64,000 nt of DNA from Psychrobacter okhotskensis (GTDB lineage Bacteria > Pseudomonadota > Gammaproteobacteria > Pseudomonadales > Moraxellaceae), in the NCBI RefSeq assembly GCF_013248965.1, contig NZ_JABRVQ010000010.1, positions 47,841 to 111,840 on the forward strand, written 5' to 3'. Positions 1 through 8,901 of this stretch are shown here, in pieces. The notes under the pieces were generated by a model. The model did not search any database. It was given only the letters and a program-made list of their open reading frames with translations, and had not been told where the DNA came from. The position numbers and the translations under genes are program-made. The stretch's first letter is position 1. Every line of letters begins with the position of its first letter.

Positions 1-358
1 TCATCATCTCCCAAGTGCCGAGATGCGGTACGATAGCAAGCATGCCATTTGGATTGGCAAGACCCTCTAAAAAAATGTCTTTATTATGGACATCACGAAT
101 CTGAGCGATACTCCACTCAGGTGGCATCGCCCAGCTTTTTATAGATTCAATACTGGTCAGACATTGATGATAAATAATGTCTTTGGTCAATGCGCGCTTT
201 TGCTGCTCAGACAGTGTATGAGTAATCAGCGCCATATTGATCTGAATGGTACGCATGATACTTAAACTGGGTATCTTAATGATAACCCAAGCGGCAAAAC
301 GTGCCAGCATCTGCAGTACAGACAATGGCACGACTTTGAAAATATGATACGGATTCAT
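1..358 (-). CDS. Lipid A biosynthesis-type (LpxL/HtrB-like) acyltransferase, partial
   Basis: The N-terminal 119 codons are present, starting from ATG at 358; the C-terminus lies beyond the left window edge. The protein opens MNPYHIFKVVPLSVLQMLAR with a hydrophobic N-terminal stretch. Near residue 112 it carries PHLGTWE, which fits the HX4D/E catalytic motif of the LpxL/LpxM/HtrB acyltransferase family (inner-membrane enzymes that add acyl chains from acyl-ACP to lipid A precursors). It lies 67 bp downstream of aspS on the same strand and is probably cotranscribed with it. The exact acyl position (lauroyl or myristoyl) cannot be told from the fragment. The family call is fairly secure; the substrate is inferred. 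Confidence 0.75.
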   Translation of the reverse strand, partial: MNPYHIFKVVPLSVLQMLARFAAWVIIKIPSLSIMRTIQINMALITHTLSEQQKRALTKDIIYHQCLTSIESIKSWAMPPEWSIAQIRDVHNKDIFLEGLANPNGMLAIVPHLGTWEMM

Positions 359-425
359 GACCACTCACATGGTAATGAATCACGTAACAAGCACTGTAGA
401 CAGCAACCGCGCATCATCAAACGAT

Positions 426-2267
426 TTATTCAGCAGGCTTGCTGGTATCAGCTTGTGCTTTTTCGCGCACACGGATACCAAGCTCACGTAGTTGTTTGCT
501 ATCAACGCCAGCAGGAGCTTGAGTCAATGGGCAATCAGCTGTTTTGGTTTTTGGGAAGGCGATAACGTCACGGATAGAGCTTGCGCCTACCATCAACATA
601 ATCAAACGATCCAAACCAAATGCTAGACCGCCATGCGGTGGCGCACCGAATTTTAAAGCATCAAGTAAGAAACCGAATTTGTCTTCAGCTTCTTGCTCAC
701 CAATACCCAAAGCTTCAAGTACAGCTTGCTGCATATCGTAAGTATTGATACGTAAGCTACCACCACCAATCTCAGTACCGTTCAATACCATGTCATAAGC
801 AATAGAAAGGGCAGACTCTGGGTTGTTTTTCAATTCTTCAACTGAGCCTTTAGGCTTAGTGAACGGATGATGCATTGACGTCCAACGACCATCGTCAGTC
901 TCTTCAAACATTGGGAAGTCAGTCACCCAAAGTGGGGCCCATTCACAAGTCGTCATTTCAAGATCTAGACCGATTTTTTGGCGTAATGCACCAATTGCAT
1001 CATTCACGACACTGGCTTTATCCGCACCAAAGAAGATAATGTCGCCATCTTCAGCAGCAGTACGCTCGATCAAGCTCACAAGTACGTCATCAGTCATGTT
1101 TTTGATAATTGGAGACTGTAGGCCTGACTCTTTATCCACACCGTTGTTGATGCTGCTAGCGTCATTGACCTTGATATAAGCCAAACCGCGTGCGCCATAG
1201 ATACCAACAAACTTGGTATAAGCATCGATCTGCTTACGGCTTAATGATGCGCCACCAGGGATACGTAGGGCAGCCACACGACCTTTAGGATCGTTTGCAG
1301 GGCCAGCAAATACTTTGAAGTCAACGTCTTTCATCAAATCTGCAACGTCAACCAACTTTAGAGGAATACGTAAGTCAGGCTTGTCTGATGCATAGTCACG
1401 CATGGCTTCTGCGTAAGTCATACGTGGGAACTGCTTGAACTCAACGTCCATCATTGTCTTAAACAAATGCTTGATAAGACCTTCGTTGATGTTCATGATT
1501 TCTTCCTCATTTAAGAAAGAAGTCTCAATATCAACCTGAGTAAATTCAGGTTGACGATCGGCACGTAAATCTTCATCACGGAAGCATTTAGCAATTTGAT
1601 AATAACGGTCAAAACCTGACACCATCAATAATTGCTTAAATAGCTGTGGTGACTGCGGCAGGGCAAAGAAGTTACCTGGACGAGTACGTGATGGTACAAG
1701 ATAATCACGCGCACCTTCAGGCGTTGCACGAGTCAAGATAGGCGTCTCAACATCCAAGAAACCATGGTCATCTAAATAACGACGAATCGCTGACGTTGCC
1801 TTGGCACGGAACACCATACGCTCTTGCATTTGCGGACGACGCATATCAAGATAACGATACTTTAGACGCAGGTCTTCAGATACAGTCGTTTTTTCGTCAT
1901 TCAATGGGAATGGCGGCGTTTCAGACTTAGCCAGTACTTCAATTTCTTTGCCCAATAGCTCAATCTGGCCACTGGTCATATTATTATTTTCAGTACCTTC
2001 ATAACGGCGACGTACACGGCCAGTTATCTTTAGCACGTATTCAGGACGTACAGCATCAGCTGCTGCGAAAGCTTCTGGGGTATCAGGGTCGACCACGACC
2101 TGTAAGATACCTGCGCGGTCACGCATGTCTAAGAAAATTACGCCACCGTGATCGCGACGACGATGTACCCAGCCTACGATACTAATGGTTTGCTCAAGCA
2201 AGCTCTCGGTTACGGCTCCGCAATACTCGTCTCGGTATTCGCTATGCGTCATAGTGCTTTGCGTCAT
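426..2267 (-). CDS. aspS: Aspartyl-tRNA synthetase, probably non-discriminating type
   Basis: Charges tRNA with aspartate in the cytoplasm. The 613-residue protein has the bacterial AspRS layout: N-terminal OB-fold anticodon domain (about 25-125), class II catalytic core with motif 2 [18 protein letters not shown] (about 230-255), a GAD-type insertion, and motif 3 [15 protein letters not shown] near 550. A GGAT element lies about 10 nt before the ATG at 2267; Met6 is an alternative start. His40 (in RRRDHGG) and Gly91 (in YEGTENN) occupy the positions that are Leu and Lys in discriminating E. coli AspRS. His and Gly there are known from non-discriminating enzymes such as that of Pseudomonas aeruginosa, which also make Asp-tRNA(Asn) for the GatCAB amidotransferase. 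Function is certain; the specificity is inferred from these two residues. Confidence 0.97.
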   Translation of the reverse strand: MTQSTMTHSEYRDEYCGAVTESLLEQTISIVGWVHRRRDHGGVIFLDMRDRAGILQVVVDPDTPEAFAAADAVRPEYVLKITGRVRRRYEGTENNNMTSGQIELLGKEIEVLAKSETPPFPLNDEKTTVSEDLRLKYRYLDMRRPQMQERMVFRAKATSAIRRYLDDHGFLDVETPILTRATPEGARDYLVPSRTRPGNFFALPQSPQLFKQLLMVSGFDRYYQIAKCFRDEDLRADRQPEFTQVDIETSFLNEEEIMNINEGLIKHLFKTMMDVEFKQFPRMTYAEAMRDYASDKPDLRIPLKLVDVADLMKDVDFKVFAGPANDPKGRVAALRIPGGASLSRKQIDAYTKFVGIYGARGLAYIKVNDASSINNGVDKESGLQSPIIKNMTDDVLVSLIERTAAEDGDIIFFGADKASVVNDAIGALRQKIGLDLEMTTCEWAPLWVTDFPMFEETDDGRWTSMHHPFTKPKGSVEELKNNPESALSIAYDMVLNGTEIGGGSLRINTYDMQQAVLEALGIGEQEAEDKFGFLLDALKFGAPPHGGLAFGLDRLIMLMVGASSIRDVIAFPKTKTADCPLTQAPAGVDSKQLRELGIRVREKAQADTSKPAE

Positions 2268-2626
2268 AATATGGTTATCCAGTTATCAGCCCAATTCGAA
2301 GTACAATAATGCAGCCATTGTTGTGCGTTTCAAGCTATTTGCAAAAAAAACACACAAACAACGCGATTAAGACATATGGTCATCACGTTGGCTGCAGAAA
2401 ATTTGATATAAACGCATATTATGCCTAATCTGCCTTTGTTATACAACCGGCTGAGTTCAATCAAAGAACGGGAGTCTGCAAGTATCTGAGGTATTTATTC
2501 AGTGATATTTATATTGGGTTAAATATTGTCATCATGCTTGAAAACGCCGCTTAGTGTGCACATATCAACCGCACGTTAATAAAAACAGCCATATCAATAT
2601 ATTTACTGACTTGAGGATTTGTAACC
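2268..2626. promoter_or_regulatory. Divergent intergenic region between aspS and sohB
   Basis: 359 bp without a convincing gene. Both neighbours read away from it, so promoters for aspS and sohB must lie here, but I could not single out a -35/-10 pair with good spacing. The part next to sohB is AT-rich, with a GAGGATTTG ribosome binding site ahead of its ATG. Confidence 0.5.
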
Positions 2627-3607
2627 ATGCTATTTCATCCCCCTAAAAACCCTGTTGAGCTTAAAATACGCCATTTGAATGATGCTCAAAAGCAGCGCCG
2701 TGAAGATTTGATGGAAGCCACCCAAGGCAAAGCTGCCCTCAAACAGTTCAAAAAAGTCATGGCCAAAAAAGCCAAGCAAGCATTGAAAGCAAAAACTAAA
2801 AATAAGAAAAAAAATACCGATGATAAGGCACAAGTTTTTGTGCTCGATTTTGACGGTGATATCAAAGCAACTGCGGTCAAACATTTGCGTGAAGAAATCA
2901 GTACTTTAATTAGTACCGCAAATAAAGGTGACGAAGTTATCGTCCGTCTTGAATCAGGCGGCGGTTTGGTACACGGTTATGGTTTGGCCGCAGCGCAATT
3001 GGTTCGCCTAAAGGATGCTGGCTTAAAATTGACTGTCTGTGTTGATAAGGTGGCGGCGAGCGGTGGTTATATGATGGCCTGCGTTGCAGACAAGGTAATA
3101 GCCGCACCATTCGCTATCATTGGTTCAATCGGTGTGGTGTCACAATTGCCAAATTTTCATAAATGGCTAAAAAACCATGACGTTGATTATGAGATGTTTA
3201 CCGCTGGTGACTACAAGCGTACGGTGACTGTATTTGGTGAAAATGATGCCGAAGACCGTGCCAAATACCAAGAAGAGCTAGAGCAGACGCATGAGCTATT
3301 TAAGCATTTCGTTAACACGTATCGTCCAGAACTCGATGTTGCCAAAGTAGCTACGGGTGAGCATTGGTATGGCGAAGATGCGTTAAAGCTTAACTTAATT
3401 GACAGTCTACAAACTTCAGACAGCTATATTTTAGAGCGTATGGAAGACAACGAAGTGTACGCACTTTATTCACGTCAGAAGCCGACGTTAGCAGAAAAGC
3501 TAGGATTGGCTCAAGCAGCAGAAGCGACACTGAGCATGGCTGTAGATAAATTACCTGATGCACTTGCACGTTTTGATTTGAACAGCCGCCTAAATATTCT
3601 GAAATAA
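2627..3607 (+). CDS. sohB: SohB-like S49 family peptidase lacking the N-terminal membrane segment
   Basis: Member of the SohB/SppA serine protease family, which cleaves signal-peptide remnants or membrane proteins. The catalytic Ser145 (KVAASGGYMM) and Lys197 (TAGDYKRT) of the Ser/Lys dyad are both present, and the core closely follows E. coli SohB (RLES-GG-VHGYGLA, ATGEHWYG). A Lys-rich, probably helical stretch covers residues 38-66. E. coli SohB starts with a transmembrane helix; this protein begins just after where that helix would end, and an in-frame TGA lies five codons upstream of the ATG, so no longer N-terminus is encoded. It is therefore predicted soluble or peripherally bound. A Shine-Dalgarno GAGGAT precedes the ATG, and a terminator follows at about 3688. 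Confidence 0.88.
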   Translation: MLFHPPKNPVELKIRHLNDAQKQRREDLMEATQGKAALKQFKKVMAKKAKQALKAKTKNKKKNTDDKAQVFVLDFDGDIKATAVKHLREEISTLISTANKGDEVIVRLESGGGLVHGYGLAAAQLVRLKDAGLKLTVCVDKVAASGGYMMACVADKVIAAPFAIIGSIGVVSQLPNFHKWLKNHDVDYEMFTAGDYKRTVTVFGENDAEDRAKYQEELEQTHELFKHFVNTYRPELDVAKVATGEHWYGEDALKLNLIDSLQTSDSYILERMEDNEVYALYSRQKPTLAEKLGLAQAAEATLSMAVDKLPDALARFDLNSRLNILK

Positions 3608-3685
3608 TGTTAGTTATCATTATGATAGTTAAATAATGGTATTTCAGCGCTCAGAAGTTTTTGGATACATTGTTTATATTTTGTA

Positions 3686-3718
3686 AAAGGCGTGGCCTAG
3701 CTGGTCGCGCCTTTTTGC
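3686..3718 (+). terminator. Intrinsic terminator after sohB
   Basis: GGCGTGGCC and GGTCGCGCC form an imperfect GC-rich stem around a 5 nt loop, followed by TTTTT. It lies about 80 bp after the sohB stop and separates it from the acyl-CoA dehydrogenase gene. Confidence 0.75.
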
Positions 3719-3781
3719 TGTTTATTGACAATTGCTGTGTTATAAATGTAGCACACGGAAAACAGTATACGTGCGTACACT

Positions 3782-3804
3782 AAAGCTCTAGTAGAGCTTT
3801 TTAT
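3782..3804 (+). repeat. Short palindrome upstream of the acyl-CoA dehydrogenase gene
   Basis: AAGCTCTA/TAGAGCTT forms a near-perfect hairpin followed by TTTTT, ending about 44 bp before the acyl-CoA dehydrogenase start. It could be a weak terminator or an operator; the sequence does not decide. Confidence 0.4.
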
Positions 3805-3847
3805 CAACATTTGATTTAGACAATCAATAAAGAAAAGGAAGTCATTT

Positions 3848-5116
3848 ATGTCTAACGACAATTTAATGTTTACCGCAACAGAACATGGTCAAGCCATGCA
3901 TGCCAAAGTCAAAGCGTTTATCGAAACGAATATTGAGCCTATCGAAGCCCAATTCTGGGAAGATTGTCATAAGAAAAACCCTGATGGTAATTGGGAAAAC
4001 TGGGAATGGCCAGAAGCCTACGAAAACCTGCGCAAACAAGCACGTGAAGAAGGCTTATGGAATTTATTCCTGCCAGATGACACACTAGGTGCAGGACTGT
4101 CAGTCACTGATTATGCGCCTATTGCAGAGTTGACTGGTCGTAGTTTGCTAGCACCTCATGTGTTTAACTGTAATGCACCTGATAGCGGTAACATGGAGCT
4201 GTTATGGCGCTACGGTACTCAAGAGCAGCAAGACAAGTGGCTTACCCCAATCCTAGAAGGTAAGACACGCTCTGTATTCTGTATGACTGAGCCTGACGTG
4301 GCGTCAAGTGATGCAACCAATATGCAAGCAACCGCCGTAGTAGATGGTGATGAGATTGTCATCAATGGTAGCAAGTGGTGGTCATCTGGTCTTGGCGATC
4401 CAGCAGTTGATGTCTTGATTGTGATGGCATATACCGCGGATGAAAGTGCAGACCGTCATCATCAGCATTCGATGGTGCTTGTGCCAGTCAACACACCAGG
4501 TGTGAACATCAAACGTATGCTTAAAGTGTTTGGTGATTATGATGCACCGCACGGCCATGGTGAGATTAGCTTCGAGAATGTGCGTGTGCCAGTCAGCCAC
4601 TTTATTGGTGGACCTGGTAAAGGTTTTGAGATTGCACAGGGTCGTCTAGGGCCAGGCCGTATTCATCATTGCATGCGCTGTATCGGTGCTGCCGAAAAAT
4701 CTCTTGAGTTAGCGGTCAAGCGTGGTATGTCACGTACTGCCTTTGGTAAGCCATTACTACAATTGGGTGGTAACTTTGAGCGTATCAGCGAAGCCCGTAT
4801 CAAAATCGACCAAGCACGCTTGCTCACATTGTACGCCGCCCAAAAAATGGATGCTCAGGGTACCAAAGCCGCATTGACGGAAATCTCTGCTATTAAAGTA
4901 GTGGCGCCAACTGTGCTACAAGAAGTCGTCGATATGGCGATTCAGATTCATGGTGGTATGGGCGTGTGTCAAGATACCTTGCTACCGAATTTCTACGCGC
5001 AAGCACGTGTACTACGTTTGGCAGATGGTCCAGATGAAGTACATAAAACCATGATTGCTAAATTAGAGTTAAAACGTCAGGGCTTTAGTCGTTCTGCTAA
5101 ATCTGACAAAGCTTAG
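3848..5116 (+). CDS. Acyl-CoA dehydrogenase, ACAD10/ACAD11-like
   Basis: FAD-dependent acyl-CoA dehydrogenase of 422 residues with the usual N-terminal helical, middle beta and C-terminal helical domains. Visible motifs are FCMTEPDVASSDATN (143-157, flavin/substrate loop), WWSSGLGDP (177-185), RLGPGRIHHCMR (266-277) and QIHGGMG in the C-terminal domain. RLGPGRIHHCMR is, to my knowledge, typical of the ACAD10/ACAD11 branch rather than of the straight-chain enzymes. The next gene is an APH-like kinase; in human ACAD10/ACAD11 the kinase-like and dehydrogenase domains lie in one polypeptide, and bacterial counterparts act on 4-hydroxyacyl-CoA via a 4-phospho intermediate. A strong AAAGGAAG ribosome binding site precedes the ATG. 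The family is certain; the 4-hydroxyacyl substrate is inferred from context. Confidence 0.9.
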   Translation: MSNDNLMFTATEHGQAMHAKVKAFIETNIEPIEAQFWEDCHKKNPDGNWENWEWPEAYENLRKQAREEGLWNLFLPDDTLGAGLSVTDYAPIAELTGRSLLAPHVFNCNAPDSGNMELLWRYGTQEQQDKWLTPILEGKTRSVFCMTEPDVASSDATNMQATAVVDGDEIVINGSKWWSSGLGDPAVDVLIVMAYTADESADRHHQHSMVLVPVNTPGVNIKRMLKVFGDYDAPHGHGEISFENVRVPVSHFIGGPGKGFEIAQGRLGPGRIHHCMRCIGAAEKSLELAVKRGMSRTAFGKPLLQLGGNFERISEARIKIDQARLLTLYAAQKMDAQGTKAALTEISAIKVVAPTVLQEVVDMAIQIHGGMGVCQDTLLPNFYAQARVLRLADGPDEVHKTMIAKLELKRQGFSRSAKSDKA

Positions 5117-5357
5117 TCTTAAGTTTGATCTTAACAAACGGTTGTGTGAGTTAGTTTTGATTTGCTCACGCAACTATCAAGAATAAGCCAATCAAAATGC
5201 TAATTAAGAATTCACTATTAACAACTTAGTAGTGAATTTTTCATCACTAGAGCGAGTCCTCATTTCAAAAATAGCGAGAAGAATGAGATAAATTGAATTG
5301 AGAACTGGCTCGCATATCTGTTATAAAAATAAATGACCACATGATAAGGAATGTCTC

Positions 5358-6602
5358 ATGGCAACTGATAATAAAGTACTAGACAAAGGCGGTGCCGTAC
5401 GCGAAGGTGAAGAGCTTGATGCCAAAGCAGTCAGTGAATGGCTTCGCGGTCAAGGCGTCGACGTGGTAGGCGAGCCTACAGTCACTCAGTTCTCAGGTGG
5501 CGCATCAAACTGGACGTATCGACTACAATACGGCGGTGATGGTGATGGTCAAGATTTAATTCTACGTCGTCCGCCAAAAGGCACCAAGGCCAAGTCAGCG
5601 CATGATATGGTGCGCGAATATACCGTGCAAAAAGCCTTAAAAGACGCCTATCCTTATGTGCCAAAGATGGTGGCGTTATGTACCGATGAAGCTGTGATCG
5701 GTGCCGATTTTTATGTCATGGAGCGCATGGAAGGCATCATTCCTCGTGCCAATTTGCCAAAAGGCATCGATTTAGATCCTGAGCAAACGCGTGCATTGTG
5801 TACCAATGTCATCGATGCGTTGGTCGAATTGCATCAAGTAGATTATAAAGAGCATCCAGATTTGGTCACGCTAGGTCGCGGTGACGGCTATTGTGAGCGC
5901 CAAGTTAGCGGCTGGGATAAACGCTACGTCAAAGCAAAAACGCCCAACGTACCAAGCTTTGCACTAGTACGGCAGTGGCTTGGTAAGCATACGCCTGCTG
6001 ATAGCAAAACCTGCATCATCCATAATGACTGGCGTTTTGATAATGTCATTTTGGCAGCTGATGATCCGACCAAAGTCATTGGTGTGCTTGATTGGGAGAT
6101 GGCGACCCTTGGTGATCCTTTAATGGATTTGGGTAGTGCCTTGGCGTATTGGATTGAAGAAGATGACAATATCGTCATGCAACAGTCACGCCGTCAGCCC
6201 ACCCATTTAAAGGGCATGATGACGCGTGACGAAGTGGTTGCCTATTACTTGAAGCAGACAGGGTTAGCGGTAGACAACTGGACCTTTTATGAAGTGTTTG
6301 GCTTGTTTCGCTTAGCGGGTATCGTGCAGCAAATTTACTATCGTTACTACCATAAGCAAACAAGTAATCCCGCCTTTAAGAATTTTTGGCTTATCGTCCA
6401 CGTTCTCCACGCCAAATGTCTTAAGCTGATTGCTCAGTATGAAGGTGAGGCACTGTTTAACACTCATGTACAGCCACACCTAAAAGAGATGGGGGTCGAC
6501 GCTACGACGATTGAGCAGCTACCGAGCCCTGTACAAAAGGTGGTCAAAGGTATTTTGCCAAAAGGCTATTTTGCCAAGAGTACTGATGCTTCTGACGAAT
6601 AA
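5358..6602 (+). CDS. APH-like phosphotransferase, candidate 4-hydroxyacyl-CoA kinase
   Basis: Aminoglycoside phosphotransferase/choline kinase fold protein of 414 residues. The catalytic loop IIHNDWRFDN has His222, Asp224 and Asn229, and the metal-binding segment GVLDWEMATLGDP has Asp245. The N-lobe starts with FSGGASNWTYRL as nucleotide loop, followed by LILRRPP. This matches the kinase half of ACAD10/ACAD11 and the LvaA type kinase of levulinate catabolism better than antibiotic kinases. It lies between the dehydrogenase (241 bp upstream) and the histidine phosphatase (48 bp downstream), so it probably works with them in fatty or hydroxy acid breakdown. The ATG has an AAGGAATG ribosome binding site. 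Substrate is inferred, not shown. Confidence 0.87.
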   Translation: MATDNKVLDKGGAVREGEELDAKAVSEWLRGQGVDVVGEPTVTQFSGGASNWTYRLQYGGDGDGQDLILRRPPKGTKAKSAHDMVREYTVQKALKDAYPYVPKMVALCTDEAVIGADFYVMERMEGIIPRANLPKGIDLDPEQTRALCTNVIDALVELHQVDYKEHPDLVTLGRGDGYCERQVSGWDKRYVKAKTPNVPSFALVRQWLGKHTPADSKTCIIHNDWRFDNVILAADDPTKVIGVLDWEMATLGDPLMDLGSALAYWIEEDDNIVMQQSRRQPTHLKGMMTRDEVVAYYLKQTGLAVDNWTFYEVFGLFRLAGIVQQIYYRYYHKQTSNPAFKNFWLIVHVLHAKCLKLIAQYEGEALFNTHVQPHLKEMGVDATTIEQLPSPVQKVVKGILPKGYFAKSTDASDE

Positions 6603-6650
6603 TTGTCTTAAAAGCAGCCGTTTAGTGAATATAATAACAAGGGATTATTT

Positions 6651-7415
6651 ATGACAACCATCCTTCTGGCACGTCATGGTCAAGCATCGTTTGGGCAAAA
6701 GAATTATGATAAGCTCTCAGAATTAGGGAGTATGCAAGCGCAGATGCTCGGCCAGCACTATGCAACGACGCAGCGCCGCATTGACGCTATTTTTAGTGGC
6801 AGTTTAGAACGGCAAAAAGACTCGGCGCGGCACTTTTGGGAGAGTTACCAGACCTCTATTAACCATAATGGTAATGATAATGCGCCTCTCTTAGCGGCAC
6901 TCGATATAAATGAGCCTGACAGCTACATCATTCCGCAGTTTGATGAGTTTAATCACAAAGACGTGTTGGTTAAATCAGATCCTACTTTTGCCAGTAGATC
7001 GGCAATTGCTATTGAGATTGCCAAGGCAGAGGTTCCAGCGCGGCGCTTAGCTGAGCTGTTCGATCTGGCGATGCAGCGCTGGCATGCGGGTGATAATGAT
7101 CATGACTATCTTGAGAGCTGGTCACAATTCAATAGCCGTACTCAACAAGCGCTTGAGCAAATCCGCACGCAAGTCACCAGTTTAAACTTAGATCGCCACA
7201 GTACGGTACTGGTCTTCACCTCTGGCGGTGTGATCGCTGCTATCACCGCACAACTGTTGCAGCAAGGTAGCCAGACTGCGTATCAGCTTAATAAAAGCTT
7301 GGTCAATACCGGGGTAACCTCTCTTACGCTAAAAGATCAAAGCACACGCCTGATGTCTCTCAATGAATATAGTCATCTATTTGCCGACGGTAAACGCTTC
7401 GTGACGTGGCGATAG
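6651..7415 (+). CDS. Histidine phosphatase family protein
   Basis: Phosphoglycerate mutase-like phosphatase of 254 residues with the N-terminal LLARHGQASFG motif, where His9 would be the phosphorylated residue. FSGSLERQKDSA follows as the usual second arginine segment, and VLVFTSGGVIAA (about 182-193) takes the place of the usual late catalytic His motif (family form VxHGGxI), with Ser instead of His there. The substrate is unknown. It follows the kinase gene by 48 bp with an AAGGGATTATTT ribosome binding site, so it is probably in the same transcript; it might remove or recycle a phosphoryl group in that pathway, which is speculation. The Ser in place of His in the late motif deserves attention. 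Confidence 0.82.
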   Translation: MTTILLARHGQASFGQKNYDKLSELGSMQAQMLGQHYATTQRRIDAIFSGSLERQKDSARHFWESYQTSINHNGNDNAPLLAALDINEPDSYIIPQFDEFNHKDVLVKSDPTFASRSAIAIEIAKAEVPARRLAELFDLAMQRWHAGDNDHDYLESWSQFNSRTQQALEQIRTQVTSLNLDRHSTVLVFTSGGVIAAITAQLLQQGSQTAYQLNKSLVNTGVTSLTLKDQSTRLMSLNEYSHLFADGKRFVTWR

Positions 7416-7587
7416 GTGACCAGACTATTCTTTTAGTCATACACACTGGCCTAAATACATAACCATGACTCAGTGATTACTCATCAGCTGTTAGAATATA
7501 AATGTAAGCAATTGATTTCAATACCTCATAAGTACCGTTTTATGAGGTATCGAAGCTATTTCGTTATCGTTATACAAAGGATTGGTC

Positions 7588-8457
7588 ATGAAAAATCAAT
7601 TAATTGGCTTAGCTACCAAAACCACTAAGCAAAGCCAGCAGCAGATATTGAGTGCTGTGCAACCGGCACGCTATCTTAAAGGCTTGAATAAGCAGCAAGT
7701 AGGGCGTGATAAGACCATTTTAATCACGGGTGCCAGCTCCGGCTTAGGCGAGGGGATGGCGAGACTGTTTGCCAAGCTTGGCTACAACCTCGCTATCTGT
7801 GCGCGCCGTACTGAGCGCTTAGAGCGTTTGAAGTCAGAACTGATGACCACTTATCCCAATATTCGCGTTGAATATCGCGTATTAGACGTCAGTAATTACG
7901 ATGCAGTTTTTGAGGTGTTTGATGCTTTTGCCGCCGACTTTGGTGGTATCGATCGTGTGGTGGTCAATGCAGGTGTCGGTGAGAGTCGCCGTATTGGTAA
8001 AGGTCGCTTTGAGACCAATCGCCGTACGGTTGAAATTAACTTTATCTCAGCACTGGCGCAGTGTGAAGCGGCCATGAGTATTTTTCGAGCCCAGAATAGC
8101 GGCCATTTGGTCGTCATATCAAGTATGTCGGCGATGCGCGGTTTACCGAGACACCTGACCACTTATGGTGCGACTAAAGCAGGGCTCGCTCATTTGGCAG
8201 AAGGCATCCGAGCTGATATGCTGTTGACCAAATTACCGATTAACGTTTCTACTATTTATCCAGGCTATATCCGTACGGAAATTAACGAAAACGCTAAGCC
8301 GTTACCGTTTGAAGTGGATGTAGATACGGGTACGAAAGCAATGGTTGCTGCGATCGAAGCAGGCGTTCAAGAAGCTTGTGTACCTAGCTTGCCCTGGGCA
8401 GTGGTCGGTCATGCCATGAAGCATTTGCCGTTACGAGTGCTCAATAAGTTCAGCTGA
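7588..8457 (+). CDS. Short-chain dehydrogenase/reductase
   Basis: NAD(P)-dependent oxidoreductase of the classical SDR family, 289 residues. It has an unusual 40-residue N-terminal lead before the Rossmann motif TILITGASSGLGEGMA, then the VVNAGVG strand motif, the catalytic Ser in ISSMSAMRG and YGATK (Tyr and Lys). ATG at 7588 is preferred over the TTG two codons upstream because AAAGGATTGG lies at the right distance. It is the last gene of the plus-strand acyl-CoA dehydrogenase, kinase, phosphatase group, about 170 bp after the phosphatase. It may oxidise or reduce a hydroxy/keto intermediate of the same pathway. A strong terminator follows. Confidence 0.88.
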   Translation: MKNQLIGLATKTTKQSQQQILSAVQPARYLKGLNKQQVGRDKTILITGASSGLGEGMARLFAKLGYNLAICARRTERLERLKSELMTTYPNIRVEYRVLDVSNYDAVFEVFDAFAADFGGIDRVVVNAGVGESRRIGKGRFETNRRTVEINFISALAQCEAAMSIFRAQNSGHLVVISSMSAMRGLPRHLTTYGATKAGLAHLAEGIRADMLLTKLPINVSTIYPGYIRTEINENAKPLPFEVDVDTGTKAMVAAIEAGVQEACVPSLPWAVVGHAMKHLPLRVLNKFS

Positions 8458-8500
8458 TGATGTTTTTCTTGACGTAAATTTTGGTAAGAGTAAATTCAGA

Positions 8501-8537
8501 AAAAAGCCCTCTACATCATCTGTAGAGGGCTTTTTTT
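8501..8537 (+). terminator. Strong intrinsic terminator after the SDR gene
   Basis: Perfect stem AAAAAGCCCTCTACA / TGTAGAGGGCTTTTT with a 5 nt loop and a T run. It ends the acyl-CoA dehydrogenase to SDR unit; with A and T tracts on both sides it could work in both directions. Confidence 0.93.
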
Positions 8538-8560
8538 CGCTAATTTCTGGTATAGCAATT

Positions 8561-8829
8561 TAGGGTCTGTTGAACATTCAAATATTAGGACTGCTGATTG
8601 CTAAAATCGTCCCAAACTAGGCGTAAACCGACGATAATGTCGAGACCTTAGCTAGGCTTATAACAACGTTTAGGGTGATTTTAGTATCAGCCTTTCAGGG
8701 CAAGGCTATTTTTTGCCAATACATGGCGAAATTATCTAACCTAGAATGACTAGGCGTCAAAAATTTCACTGCGTATTGTCTAAAAAATAGCCACTGCCAG
8801 TTCCACATTTGAATGTTCAACAGACCCTA
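8561..8829 (+). mobile_element. MITE-like palindromic element, copy A (265 bp plus TA duplications)
   Basis: Bounded by TA on both sides. Terminal inverted repeats GGGTCTGTTGAACATTCAAA and its complement cover about 21 bp each. No coding capacity. Inside are two further inverted repeats: 8594-8617 with 8668-8690, and GGCTATTTTTT at 8704 with AAAAAATAGCC ending at 8792. Copy B at 14413 is nearly identical except for 12 extra bases (the ACCTTTTATCAAAT part of B), and copy C at 63649 keeps only the ends. TA duplication with such ends fits a non-autonomous derivative of an IS630/Tc1-mariner-type or IS5/IS427-group element; I cannot name the parent. Confidence 0.85.
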
Positions 8830-8901
8830 GCAATAAAAATAAAACAGCTTCGTTTTAATCGTTATATAGTGAGTGAAAAATAATATCGAACCATCACGCA
8901 C

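Noticed and set aside
5358..6602. Aminoglycoside resistance gene
   Set aside because: The fold is APH-like, but the neighbouring dehydrogenase and the HNDWRFDN loop fit the ACAD10/11 kinase group better.
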